Assembly (NCBI GenBank): GCA_017439235.1
Contig: JAFSJN010000002.1
Coordinates: 1 to 64,000 of the forward strand
DNA from: Paludibacteraceae bacterium
GTDB taxonomy: Bacteria; Bacteroidota; Bacteroidia; Bacteroidales; Paludibacteraceae
Length of the DNA: 64,000 nucleotides
Reading direction: 5' to 3'
Shown: positions 1 to 8,326 of the stretch, piece after piece
Layout: each line of letters opens with the position of its first letter
How positions within the stretch are numbered: position 1 is the first letter of the stretch
Position numbers and translations under genes: made by a program
The notes under the pieces: model-generated
Told to the model about the DNA's origin: nothing
Databases searched by the model: none
The model's input: the letters and a program-made list of their open reading frames with translations, nothing else

Positions 1-1127
1 CGCCTACCGTTTTGGTCTACGCCCATTACGACGTAATGCCTGTCGAACCTCTTGATGCTTGGCACTCCGACCCTTGGGAACCGTCTATACGTGACGGCCG
101 TCTCTATGCACGAGGAGCGGATGACGATAAGGGGCAGGCCATGATTCAGGTCAAGGCCTTTGAATACCTCGTGCGTGAAGGGTTGATGAACTGCAACGTC
201 AAGTTTATCTTTGAGGGTGAAGAGGAGATTGGCTCGCCTTCGTTGGAGGCGTTCCTGACGGAGCATCGTGACCTCTTAGCCTGTGACCTGATACTGGTAT
301 CCGATACGTCTATGATTGGTCGCGATACGCCGTCTATCACTACCGGCTTGCGCGGCTTGGCGTACTGGCAGGTGGAGGTGACGGGACCTAACCGTGACCT
401 GCACTCCGGCCATTTTGGCGGAGCTGTCAAGAATCCCATCAATGCCCTGTGCGAGATGTTGGCTAAGGTGGTGGATGAACGCGGACGAGTGACTATCCCG
501 GGTTTCTATGATGACGTCCTGCCCATCCCCGACGAAGAACGCGCTATGATAGCTAAGATACCTTTCTCGCAGGAAGCCTATAACCGGGCTATCGGCGTCA
601 GCGATGTCTTTGGCGAGGAAGGCTATTCTACCCTGGAGCGCAACTCGTGTCGCCCATCGTTTGATGTGTGCGGTATATGGGGTGGTTATACGGGCGAGGG
701 TAGTAAGACCGTTATCCCGTCTAAAGCCTATGCTAAGGTGTCGTGCCGCCTGGTGCCCAATCAGGACCACGAAACCATCAGCCAGGCCTTTGCCGCTTAT
801 TTCCAATCGCTGGCTCCTCAGGGCGTACAGGTGACCGTCACGCCTATGCACGGCGGTCAGGGCTACGTGTGCCCGATAGACCTGCCTGCCTATAAGGCGG
901 CGGAGAAAGCCTTTACGGAAGCCTTTGGTAAGCGTCCTGTCCCTGCGCGTCGCGGAGGCAGTATACCTATTATTGCCGATTTTGAACGTATACTGGGTGT
1001 AAAGACTATCCTGATGGGCTTCGGCTTGGAGCAGAATGCTATCCATTCGCCCAACGAGTCGATGGACTTAGACGTCTGGGAGCGCGGCATACAGGCCGTG
1101 ACGGCTTTTTATCGTTATTTATATTAA
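1..1127 (+). CDS. M20-family metallopeptidase (dipeptidase), 5' end outside the window
   Basis: This is the C-terminal 375 or so residues of a zinc-dependent M20 peptidase, which hydrolyses di- or short peptides in the cytoplasm. The reading frame is open to the left edge, so the true start lies upstream; family members of about 450 residues suggest some 75-80 residues are missing. Visible family motifs are AHYDV (metal-binding His and Asp, near base 21), ARGADDDKG (bridging Asp), EGEEEIGSP (catalytic and metal Glu pair), HSGHFGG (dimerisation-domain His) and a late HSPNES segment with another metal ligand. The arrangement resembles the CNDP/PepV-like branch. Substrate is unknown. It ends 21 bases before the transporter gene and may share its transcript. 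Confidence 0.9.
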   Translation, partial: PTVLVYAHYDVMPVEPLDAWHSDPWEPSIRDGRLYARGADDDKGQAMIQVKAFEYLVREGLMNCNVKFIFEGEEEIGSPSLEAFLTEHRDLLACDLILVSDTSMIGRDTPSITTGLRGLAYWQVEVTGPNRDLHSGHFGGAVKNPINALCEMLAKVVDERGRVTIPGFYDDVLPIPDEERAMIAKIPFSQEAYNRAIGVSDVFGEEGYSTLERNSCRPSFDVCGIWGGYTGEGSKTVIPSKAYAKVSCRLVPNQDHETISQAFAAYFQSLAPQGVQVTVTPMHGGQGYVCPIDLPAYKAAEKAFTEAFGKRPVPARRGGSIPIIADFERILGVKTILMGFGLEQNAIHSPNESMDLDVWERGIQAVTAFYRYLY

Positions 1128-1148
1128 TTTTATTAATACCTCTTAATT

Positions 1149-2546
1149 ATGTCATTTTTCACTAAATCACCTGCCGCACCGCTTATTGAGTGTGATGAGG
1201 CAACCCAAAAGAAACGGTTTAAGCGTATGCAATGGTCTACTTTCATTGCTATTACCTTAGGCTACAGTATGTATTATGTCTGCCGGACGGGCTTGAATGT
1301 GGTTAAGAAACCCATTATGGATGCCGGTATCCTGGATGCCACGCAGTTGGGATTGATATCGTCTGCACTCCTTTTTACCTATGCTATCGGTAAATTGGTG
1401 AATGGCTTCTTGGCCGACCACTCCAATATCAAGCGTTTTATGGCTACCGGCCTCCTGCTGTCCACTATAGCGAATGTGGTAGTAGGACTGTTGGGCTTGA
1501 TAACCGTTAAGACGATGACTATCTCCATTACGCTCTTCTACTTGGTCTTTGCGGTTATGTGGGCTATTAACGGCTGGTCACAGTCGATGGGTGCTCCTCC
1601 AAGTGTGGTAGCCTTGTCCCGTTGGTGCGCTAAATCGAATAGAGGCACCTTCTATGGTTTCTGGTCGTTGAGTCACAATCTTGGTGAAGGTCTGTCCTTT
1701 GTCTTTGTAGGAGCAGTAGTAGCTATGTCGGCCTGGTATTACGGATTGATAGGTGCTGCTGTGGCAGGATTGATAGGCATTATCATTATTATCTTCATGC
1801 TGCACGACTCGCCTGAAGCTATGGGAATGCCTCCCGTAGCAGTTTTAGCAGGGGAAGAACAACAGGAAGAAGCACAAAAGCAAAAATCGGTAGGCAAAGC
1901 GCAATTAGGTGTCCTCAAAAACCCCTATGTGTGGATTCTGGCTTTGGCTTCGGCCTTTATGTATGTCAGTCGCTATGCAGTCAACGGTTGGGGAGTACCT
2001 TTCTTGCAGGAGAAAGGCTTCGACCTGGATCATGCTTCTTATATTATCGCTATCAACGCTATCTTTGGTATTATCGGTACAGCATGCTCCGGATGGATCA
2101 GTGATACGCTCTTTAAGGGTAATCGGTATATCCCCGCTATTACCGCCGGATTGCTGGAGATAATCGCTTTGGTGATGTTTGCTTACGGCGGAAGTGCCGT
2201 TTGGATTAATATCTTGGCTATGGTGATTTTTGGTGTCGCTATCGGTATACTGATTTGCTTCTTAGGAGGCTTGATGGTAGTAGATATCGTTCCTCGTGAG
2301 GCCAGTGGTGCCGCTTTGGGTGTTGTCGGCGTAGCATCTTACGCCGGAGCCGGACTCCAGGATATCATCAGCGGTCACCTGATTGATGCCAATAAGGTGC
2401 TTATCTCTGCAGCCGGTGAACCGGATTTGTATAGATATGATTTCAGTGCTGCATTACAACTATGGATTGCCGCTGCAGCAGCTTCGTTGGCGCTGATGAT
2501 TTATATCTATATCCATACCAAACGTCGTCCTCAATCTCAAGCTTAA
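1149..2546 (+). CDS. MFS transporter, organophosphate antiporter (UhpC/GlpT-like) family
   Basis: A 465-residue inner-membrane protein with about twelve hydrophobic helices and a hydrophilic central loop rich in Gln, Glu and Lys near residues 230-250. The first helix region contains YSMYYVCRTGLNV, close to the family signature of organophosphate:phosphate antiporters such as UhpC, UhpT and GlpT. It lies 4 bases before an SDR gene that itself overlaps uxuA, so the three probably form an operon. By position the transported substrate could be a hexuronate or a sugar phosphate rather than glycerol 3-phosphate. That substrate is inference; the transporter family is well supported. Confidence 0.85.
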   Translation: MSFFTKSPAAPLIECDEATQKKRFKRMQWSTFIAITLGYSMYYVCRTGLNVVKKPIMDAGILDATQLGLISSALLFTYAIGKLVNGFLADHSNIKRFMATGLLLSTIANVVVGLLGLITVKTMTISITLFYLVFAVMWAINGWSQSMGAPPSVVALSRWCAKSNRGTFYGFWSLSHNLGEGLSFVFVGAVVAMSAWYYGLIGAAVAGLIGIIIIIFMLHDSPEAMGMPPVAVLAGEEQQEEAQKQKSVGKAQLGVLKNPYVWILALASAFMYVSRYAVNGWGVPFLQEKGFDLDHASYIIAINAIFGIIGTACSGWISDTLFKGNRYIPAITAGLLEIIALVMFAYGGSAVWINILAMVIFGVAIGILICFLGGLMVVDIVPREASGAALGVVGVASYAGAGLQDIISGHLIDANKVLISAAGEPDLYRYDFSAALQLWIAAAAASLALMIYIYIHTKRRPQSQA

Positions 2547-2550
2547 TCGT

Positions 2551-3360
2551 ATGAAGAATTTCTTTGATATCCGTTCGCGCGTAGTGGTGCTGACGGGTGC
2601 TACCGGCGTTATCGGGCGTTGCCTGGCGGTCTATCTGGCCGAACAGGGTGCACGCGTGGTGGCTATAGGCCGTAATGTGGAAAAAGGTGCGGCTCTTGAA
2701 ACCGAGATGAATAGAGTAGGTGAGGGCTTCTTTGCTTCGGTGGACGTCACGGACGAAAAGGCTCTCCAGGCCTGCTGCGATACTGTCGTTCAGCGTTACG
2801 GTACTATCGACATCCTCATCAATGCTGCAGGAGGCAATATGCCGGGCGCTACTATCGCTCCCGACCGTTCGTTCCTCGATATCGAGGACGATGCTATCCG
2901 CCGTATTGTCGAACTCAACCTGATGGGTACTGTCCTGCCTACACGTATCTTCGGTCGCGTATTGTGTGAGCGCCGCAAGGGTGTTATCCTGAACTTCTGC
3001 TCCGAGTCGGCTCTGCGTCCTCTTACTCGCGTCTTCGGCTATGGCTGCGCTAAAGCCGCTATTGCTAACTATACTAAGTTTATGGCCGCTGAGATGGCGC
3101 AGAAATTCAGTCCTGACATACGTGTCAACGCTATCGTGCCCGGCTTCCTCATTACCGACCAGAACCGCGCCCTGCTCACTAATCCTGACGGGTCGCTGAC
3201 CTCGCGTGGGCATCAGATTATTGCTCATACACCGGCAGGACGTTTCTCCGAGCCGGAAGAGTTGTTGGGTACTGTGCATTATCTTATCTCTGACGCCTCG
3301 TCGTTCGTTACCGGCTCTTTGGCTGTCGTGGACGGAGGCTTTGATGCTTTTAGTATATGA
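2551..3360 (+). CDS. SDR oxidoreductase, probable fructuronate reductase (UxuB-type role)
   Basis: A 269-residue classical short-chain dehydrogenase. It has the nucleotide-binding TGATGVIG motif near residue 15, NAAGG near residue 90, a catalytic Ser in FCSESA and the YGCAK active-site motif. The C-terminal substrate loop ends in the usual VVDGGFDAF. It overlaps the uxuA start by 4 bases (ATGA), which suggests translational coupling. In several Bacteroidetes an SDR next to uxuA supplies the fructuronate to mannonate step in place of the unrelated E. coli UxuB. The specific substrate is inferred from that context. Confidence 0.8.
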   Translation: MKNFFDIRSRVVVLTGATGVIGRCLAVYLAEQGARVVAIGRNVEKGAALETEMNRVGEGFFASVDVTDEKALQACCDTVVQRYGTIDILINAAGGNMPGATIAPDRSFLDIEDDAIRRIVELNLMGTVLPTRIFGRVLCERRKGVILNFCSESALRPLTRVFGYGCAKAAIANYTKFMAAEMAQKFSPDIRVNAIVPGFLITDQNRALLTNPDGSLTSRGHQIIAHTPAGRFSEPEELLGTVHYLISDASSFVTGSLAVVDGGFDAFSI

Positions 3361-4526
3361 TTTACTGTACACAGACGATGCGTTGGTTTGGGCCTTCTGA
3401 TCTCGTCTCTTTAGCCGACATACGCATGGCCGGCGCTACCGGTGTTATTACGGCTCTCCATCATATTCCCAATGGCGAAGTGTGGCCAATTGAAGAGATT
3501 ACACAACGCAAAGAACTCATCGAAGCGGCCGGCTTAGAATGGACGGGTGTGGAGAGCGTGCCCGTACATGAACATATCAAAACGCAAGAAGGTGATTATC
3601 TCCGCTATATTGACAACTATTGCCGTACCATCCGCAATCTGGCTGCTTGTGGTGTTAAGATGGTTACCTATAATTTCATGCCCGTCCTCGATTGGACCCG
3701 CACCAACCTCGACTATGTCTTCCCGGACGGCTCCCATGGACTTATGTTTGAGCGCGCCGCGTATATGGCTTTTGATCTCTTTATCCTGCGTCGCGAGGGG
3801 GCGGAGCAGGACTATACGCAGGACGAGATACAGAGTGCCCGCGATCGGTTTATGGCGATGGATGAACAGGAGAAGGCCACCCTTACCCGCACTATGATTA
3901 TGGGGCTTCCCGGTGCCGAGGAGAGTTTTACGCTGGATCAGTTCCGTGCGCAGTTGCAGCGCTACCGCTCCATCGATGCGGAGCGCCTGCGTGCCAACCT
4001 TGTCTTCTTCCTCTCGCGTGTCTGCCCGGTGGCGGATGAGGTAGGTGTGCGCCTGGCTATCCATCCCGATGACCCGCCTACACCCGTCTTCGGTCTGCCG
4101 CGTATCCTATCCTCAGCCGATGACTTCCTCGCCCTCATACAGGCTGTCCCCAACGCTTCTAATGGTCTATGCTTATGCACAGGCTCGTTCGGAGCTGCCG
4201 GACATAACGATGTTATCGATATGATGCAGCGCTTCGGCGAACGCGTCGCTTTTGTCCACCTCCGAGCTGTTACGCTCATGCCTAATGGCGATTTCTACGA
4301 ACGTTGGACGCTCGAGGGCGATGTGGATGCCGATGCTTTCCTGGAGGTTATGCTGCGTGTTGAACAACGCACGGGTGTCTCTATCCCTTTACGCCCCGAC
4401 CATGGACATGCTATCTGTTCCGACCTCGGAGGACAACGCACCAATCCCGGTTATACCGGACTGGGACGCCTACGCGAACTGGCCGAGATACGCGGCCTCG
4501 AACACGCCATTGCTCGACGGCTGTAA
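3357..4526 (+). CDS. uxuA: Mannonate dehydratase
   Basis: A 389-residue protein close to the usual UxuA length. It dehydrates D-mannonate to 2-keto-3-deoxygluconate in glucuronate catabolism, in the cytoplasm, with a divalent metal. The N-terminus (TMRWFGPSD, then [11 protein letters not shown]) is characteristic, and conserved blocks include [20 protein letters not shown] and the late RPDHGH segment with metal-binding residues. Its ATG overlaps the stop of the upstream SDR gene. With the SDR and the transporter it makes a compact hexuronate operon; no kdgK or kdgA gene is visible in the window. Confidence 0.95.
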   Translation: MIYCTQTMRWFGPSDLVSLADIRMAGATGVITALHHIPNGEVWPIEEITQRKELIEAAGLEWTGVESVPVHEHIKTQEGDYLRYIDNYCRTIRNLAACGVKMVTYNFMPVLDWTRTNLDYVFPDGSHGLMFERAAYMAFDLFILRREGAEQDYTQDEIQSARDRFMAMDEQEKATLTRTMIMGLPGAEESFTLDQFRAQLQRYRSIDAERLRANLVFFLSRVCPVADEVGVRLAIHPDDPPTPVFGLPRILSSADDFLALIQAVPNASNGLCLCTGSFGAAGHNDVIDMMQRFGERVAFVHLRAVTLMPNGDFYERWTLEGDVDADAFLEVMLRVEQRTGVSIPLRPDHGHAICSDLGGQRTNPGYTGLGRLRELAEIRGLEHAIARRL

Positions 4527-4916
4527 AATCAGCTTTTCGATAAATGATACAAAGAATCTGCATTCTAACTATCGCCTCACCGCGGGCGTAATAAGCGGTC
4601 GTCGTTCACCGACGTTAAACAGGAGGGCATAATGACAATTAGCGTTTGCTATTTTCGGGATGTCGTGAAACGTGAGAAACTTCTAGACAAAGAATACCGA
4701 AGAGAATACAAACGTCTGCGCTTTGCGTGGACGACATTAATCTATAAAGTGAGCGGCATTCACGTGCCGCTCACTTTTTTATCAACCACTGATACCCACG
4801 CAAACATAATACGAATCGGGCTTGCAACGGAGCCGCATTGGGTGGTTATTGCGTGATTATTGTGTGGTTACTGCGTGATTCAGTTTGCACCGTAAAGCCT
4901 GTCGCCAAACATGTCA
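4527..4916. other. 390-base intergenic region after uxuA
   Basis: This gap holds a strong rightward terminator (listed separately) about 220 bases beyond the uxuA stop. A 74-codon frame begins at 4632 after a purine-rich AGGAGG, but it runs straight through the terminator hairpin and resembles nothing I recognise, so I do not call it a gene. Near 4842-4880 a segment containing GTGGTTA, then GCGTGATT, occurs twice in tandem with small changes. No promoter was found for either flanking gene in this stretch. Confidence 0.5.
4746..4780 (+). terminator. Intrinsic terminator of the hexuronate operon
   Basis: A perfect 13-base-pair inverted repeat (4746-4758 with 4765-4777, core GTGAGCGGCA/TGCCGCTCAC, six-base loop) ends in a run of six T on the plus strand. 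It is oriented to stop transcription coming from uxuA; the minus strand has a weaker T run. Confidence 0.85.
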
Positions 4917-5900
4917 TTACTTAACTACCGTAACATCCACGTGTGGATAGGCAAAGCTGAAGCCGGCTTGCGGTAGCTCGGTGTAGAAACGCTCCTGCAT
5001 AGCAAAGAACACATCCCAATAATCGGCCGATTTAATCCACGCACGCACCACAAAGGTGATGTCGTTATCGTTGAGCGACAGTAAGGCGACAAACGGCGCA
5101 GGAATAGATTCCATGCGATAGCTTACTGTGGAGAGTTGATAATTCTTGAGGTTGAGTTGCTTATACAGCTCATTTATATCCGTATCCGCTTGCAGGATAC
5201 GCGGCTCGGAGTTAAGGATATCGAGGATAGTGGCCTTACAGGACTCGACATCGGTGCCATACGCTACACTCACTTTCCACTCTACACGACGCAGCGGACG
5301 AGCAGAATAGTTGTCTATCGTACCATTGCTGAGCGCGCCGTTGGGCAGAATGACCACGCGGTTATCGGGCGTAAGAATCTTGGTGGCGGTGATGTTCACC
5401 TCTACGACCTTACCGCTGAAGCCCTGCGCGGCGATAAAATCACCGGACTTAAAAGGCTTGAAGGCTAACAACATAATTCCTCCGGCAAAGTTCTGCACCG
5501 TACCCGACAAAGCCATACCGATGGCCATACCTCCGGCCGCTAACAACGCCGCTAACGATGTTGTGTCTACACCTAAGGTCCCCACGGCGATGATGACAAT
5601 CACTACCGTCATCGCTATACTCACCATCGAGGTGATAAAAGAGGCTAAGGTCGCCTCTGTCTGACGACGCTCAAACATGCGCTTCAGTAGCCGTTTCACC
5701 CAACTGATGAGCCAGATACCGATACTATAAATCAGCAACGCAGCCAGCACTTTTAATCCAAACTGAATAGCACTCTGCAATACTCCCTGCCAAAAAGCTT
5801 CCGGATCGTTTTGCAACTGATGGATCATATTATGAGCCACTTCGCGCACCGAGTCACGGGGCAACGGCTTGGGGGTAGGAAAGGTAACTTGAAACAGCAT
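4917..5900 (-). CDS. Small-conductance mechanosensitive channel (MscS family)
   Basis: A 327-residue inner-membrane channel protein that would release solutes on osmotic downshock. After a short amphipathic N-terminus there are three membrane helices; the third is the Gly/Ala-rich pore helix (AAGGMAIGMALSGTVQNFAGG, broken here as AAGGMAIGMALS then GTVQNFAGG), followed by the beta domain (FKSGDFI) and a C-terminal alpha/beta cage. The reading frame extends 20 codons further upstream, but a -7 box at 5930-5937 implies transcription starts inside that extension, so I place the start at 5900. Confidence 0.9.
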   Translation of the reverse strand: MLFQVTFPTPKPLPRDSVREVAHNMIHQLQNDPEAFWQGVLQSAIQFGLKVLAALLIYSIGIWLISWVKRLLKRMFERRQTEATLASFITSMVSIAMTVVIVIIAVGTLGVDTTSLAALLAAGGMAIGMALSGTVQNFAGGIMLLAFKPFKSGDFIAAQGFSGKVVEVNITATKILTPDNRVVILPNGALSNGTIDNYSARPLRRVEWKVSVAYGTDVESCKATILDILNSEPRILQADTDINELYKQLNLKNYQLSTVSYRMESIPAPFVALLSLNDNDITFVVRAWIKSADYWDVFFAMQERFYTELPQAGFSFAYPHVDVTVVK

Positions 5901-5929
5901 AGGACAAAAGGTTTTTTCGATTTTGTGTG

Positions 5930-5961
5930 CAAAGTTACAAAAATATTCGCAAACGTGCAAA
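5930..5961 (-). promoter_or_regulatory. Bacteroidetes-type promoter of the mscS-like gene
   Basis: Read on the minus strand, TTTG at 5961-5958 is followed after 20 bases by TAACTTTG at 5937-5930. This matches the -33 TTTG / -7 TAnnTTTG pattern. The predicted transcript begins near 5925, which favours the start codon at 5900. Confidence 0.75.
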
Positions 5962-5964
5962 TAT

Positions 5965-5998
5965 TTAAATTAAAAATTAAAAATTAAGAATTAAATTT
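5965..5998. repeat. AT-rich dispersed repeat (AATTAAAAATTA family)
   Basis: A run built from the words AATTAAAAATTA and AAGAATTA fills the space between the divergent mscS-like and DUF5715 genes. The same words recur at 46151-46185, 46861-46893, 49756-49787 and, inverted, 59342-59371, each time next to a gene start. Confidence 0.7.
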
Positions 5999-6019
5999 GC
6001 TCAATCGCCAAAAAAAGTG

Positions 6020-6027
6020 TACCTTTG
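6020..6027 (+). promoter_or_regulatory. -7 box of the DUF5715 gene promoter
   Basis: TACCTTTG at 6020-6027 matches the Bacteroidetes -7 consensus. It lies only 9 bases before the ATG at 6037, so the transcript would have a leader of a few bases or none. The -33 element is weak, being replaced by the AT-rich repeat. Confidence 0.65.
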
Positions 6028-6036
6028 CAGTTCGAA

Positions 6037-6789
6037 ATGGAAGAACAATCTCTGTTGGAAGAATTGAAAACCTTTTACGCTGCCTTGCCGAGGAGTGCAA
6101 AAGGGTTGTTGCTCGCCATCCTTATCGGTGTACTGATGACGCTGCTTTGTATCATCCGCTGCAGTAGGCAGGAGGTGGAGACCGTAGAGCAGGAACAGCT
6201 GCAGGAAGAGGACCTGCACGAGGTGGCCTATCCCGGACGAACGTTTAAGTATTCGGAACGATTCCGCGACAACCAGAACCGACATATCGAGACCGCACAA
6301 CGCCTGGGACTCAATCCTCCGCCCAAGGATCGTAAAGAAGCCGCACGGCTGCACAACCGCCTGGTGCCTATCTATACCAATAAATATTATATAGTAGACG
6401 ACCTGACGCACTCGGTGCCTTATCTGGTGCCTACAGCCGCCAAACGTCTGAATGCCATCGGTGAGGAGTTCGCGGACATCTTGGAGCGCAACAACTTGCC
6501 GCATTATCGCTTCCGCGTTACTTCCGTACTACGCACACAAGAGGATATACGTCTGCTGCAGCGAAGCGGGAATATCAATTCCGTTACTACCTCTGCCCAT
6601 AACTACGGCACGACCTTCGACTTGGCGTACACTAAGTTCGATAAGACCACTCGCACAAGCGACTATATGACCGACGACAACCTCAAACTGGTCTTGGGAC
6701 AAGTGCTCCTCAATCAGCAACGCGCCGGACATGTATATGTCAAATATGAATGGAAACAATGCTGTTTTCACGTTACCGTACGCAACTAA
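6037..6789 (+). CDS. DUF5715 family protein, M15 peptidase-like
   Basis: A 250-residue protein with one N-terminal membrane helix (about residues 20-40), then a Glu-rich stretch and a globular domain. The C-terminal half contains RVTSVLRT and SAHNYGTTFDLAY, which resemble the SxHxxGxAxD zinc-binding block of M15 D-Ala-D-Ala carboxypeptidases, and a later Cys-Cys-Phe-His near the end. A peptidoglycan-trimming role in the periplasm is plausible but inferred from this fold resemblance. A TTG codon exists 4 codons upstream at 6025 but lies inside the -7 box, so the ATG at 6037 is preferred. It ends 12 bases before prsW. Confidence 0.75.
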   Translation: MEEQSLLEELKTFYAALPRSAKGLLLAILIGVLMTLLCIIRCSRQEVETVEQEQLQEEDLHEVAYPGRTFKYSERFRDNQNRHIETAQRLGLNPPPKDRKEAARLHNRLVPIYTNKYYIVDDLTHSVPYLVPTAAKRLNAIGEEFADILERNNLPHYRFRVTSVLRTQEDIRLLQRSGNINSVTTSAHNYGTTFDLAYTKFDKTTRTSDYMTDDNLKLVLGQVLLNQQRAGHVYVKYEWKQCCFHVTVRN

Positions 6790-6801
6790 ACCCCTATCAC
6801 T

Positions 6802-7605
6802 ATGTTCACTATCCTCTTTGCCGCTATCCTTCCGCCCATCCTGCTGGTGCTATACATCTATTGGCGCGATAAATACCAGCGTGAACCCTTTGCACAGCTG
6901 GCCAAAGGTTTCTTCTACGGTATATTGTCTACATCCGTTGCCGCCGGTATAGAAGCCTTGCTGAGCGCTACAGGCTTAGTGGCCTTGGAGCCGGCCACCT
7001 GGCTCGGTGCTCTATGGAAAGCTTTTGTAGGAGCTGCTATACCCGAAGAAATGGTGAAACTGCTGTTCTTATGGCTACTGCTGCGTAAGAATCCTTATTT
7101 TGACGAACGCTTCGACGGCATCGTCTATGCCGTATGTGTCGGTATGGGCTTTGCCGCGTCGGAGAATATACTCTACCTGTTCCAAAACATCGGATCATGG
7201 CAACAGGTAGCTGTCTCGCGCGCTATGTTTGCCGTGCCGGGGCATTTTATGTTTGCCGTAGCCATGGGCTATTTCTATGCCATGCTGTACTTCGGCGATA
7301 TGAGTTGGCGCAAGGCCGGACGTATCTTCTGGGTACCGGTATTGCTGCATGGCGTATACGACGGTTTGCTCTTTATGGCTAACCTGGAGACAAAATGGGC
7401 AGGTATGCTGCTCATCCTTTTCTACCTCTTCTGCTACCAGATGCTCAAAGGCGGGCAAAAACGCATCCGAGCCCACCTCGAACGCGATAAACAAATAAAT
7501 CAAAGAAACCATGAGTGTTCATGTTCAAACTTCACGTATGACGACGGCCAAAATCCGTCAGATGAAACAGCAGGGCGAAAAGATAGCCATGCTGACCTCG
7601 TATGA
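6802..7605 (+). CDS. PrsW-family intramembrane metalloprotease
   Basis: A 267-residue multi-spanning membrane protein. It carries the PrsW motif PEEMVK (Glu82, Glu83, Lys86), then GMGFAASEN, PGHFMFA and HGVYDG in successive helices, which supply the metal-binding and catalytic residues of this family. PrsW-like enzymes cleave membrane-bound regulators such as anti-sigma factors; the substrate here is unknown. The last 31 codons or so overlap the start of panB by 95 bases and are hydrophilic and unlike the family; a one-base frame change near 7490 would end the protein at a TAA just before panB, so an indel there is possible. Confidence 0.85.
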   Translation: MFTILFAAILPPILLVLYIYWRDKYQREPFAQLAKGFFYGILSTSVAAGIEALLSATGLVALEPATWLGALWKAFVGAAIPEEMVKLLFLWLLLRKNPYFDERFDGIVYAVCVGMGFAASENILYLFQNIGSWQQVAVSRAMFAVPGHFMFAVAMGYFYAMLYFGDMSWRKAGRIFWVPVLLHGVYDGLLFMANLETKWAGMLLILFYLFCYQMLKGGQKRIRAHLERDKQINQRNHECSCSNFTYDDGQNPSDETAGRKDSHADLV

Positions 7606-8326
7606 TTACACCTTAGCTTCGTTGGCTGACGCAGCCGGGGTAGAGATATTGTTGGTAGGCGACAGCGCCAGCAATGTAGTATGCGGCAACCAATATACGC
7701 TACCCATTACCGTCGAGGAGATGATTTTCCTGACTAAAGGGGTAGTGCGTGCTGCGCAACACGCGTTGGTAGTGTGCGATATGCCGTTCGGCAGCTATCA
7801 GGTCTGCGAAGAAGAAGCCGTCCGTAATGCTATCCGAATCCTCAAAGAGAGCGGTTGCGATGCCGTTAAATTAGAAGGCGGAGAAGAAATACTGCCCGCT
7901 ATTCGCCACATGATTCAGGCCGGCGTGCCCGTATGTGGTCATCTGGGACTGACACCTCAGTCGGTCAACCAGTTTGGCGGTTACGGTTTGCGGGCCAAAG
8001 AGGACGCAGAGGCCGATAAGTTGGTGCACGATGCCAAGTTGCTGGACGAAGCAGGCTGTTTCTGCATCGTATTGGAGAAGATTCCTGCGGCATTGGCCAA
8101 GCGTGTGACCGAGACTGTCTCGTGTCCCGTCATCGGCATAGGTGCCGGCAACGCTACGGATGGTCAGGTGCTGGTCATGCACGATATGTTGGGCCTCAAC
8201 CAAGGTTTCAAACCTAAGTTCCTGCGCCATTTCGGCCAATTGGGTGAACAGGTCATCTCCGCTGTCTCCAACTATGTGGCGGCCGTCAAAGACCAATCGT
8301 TCCCCAACGCGGAGGAGAGTTATTGA
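7511..8326 (+). CDS. panB: 3-methyl-2-oxobutanoate hydroxymethyltransferase
   Basis: A 271-residue enzyme that transfers a hydroxymethyl group from methylenetetrahydrofolate to ketoisovalerate, the first committed step to pantothenate and coenzyme A. Conserved blocks are ML(T)SYDYTLA, VGDSASNVV (metal and substrate Asp/Ser), CDMPFGSY, VKLEGG, CGHLGLTPQS and GIGAGNATDGQVLV. Length and motifs fit the family throughout. Its start lies inside the 3' end of prsW. Its stop overlaps the next start by one base (TGATG), so the two are probably translated in a coupled way. No other pantothenate gene is in the window. Confidence 0.97.
   Translation: MSVHVQTSRMTTAKIRQMKQQGEKIAMLTSYDYTLASLADAAGVEILLVGDSASNVVCGNQYTLPITVEEMIFLTKGVVRAAQHALVVCDMPFGSYQVCEEEAVRNAIRILKESGCDAVKLEGGEEILPAIRHMIQAGVPVCGHLGLTPQSVNQFGGYGLRAKEDAEADKLVHDAKLLDEAGCFCIVLEKIPAALAKRVTETVSCPVIGIGAGNATDGQVLVMHDMLGLNQGFKPKFLRHFGQLGEQVISAVSNYVAAVKDQSFPNAEESY

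Noticed and set aside
276..1046. 256-codon frame on the minus strand
   Set aside because: It lies wholly opposite the M20 peptidase, has no family features, and is explained by the codon use of the real gene.
2443..3372. 309-codon frame on the minus strand
   Set aside because: It is antisense to the transporter end and the SDR gene, both of which are well supported.
4632..4856. 74-codon frame after an AGGAGG sequence
   Set aside because: It passes through a strong intrinsic terminator and has no promoter or known relative, so a gene call is not justified.
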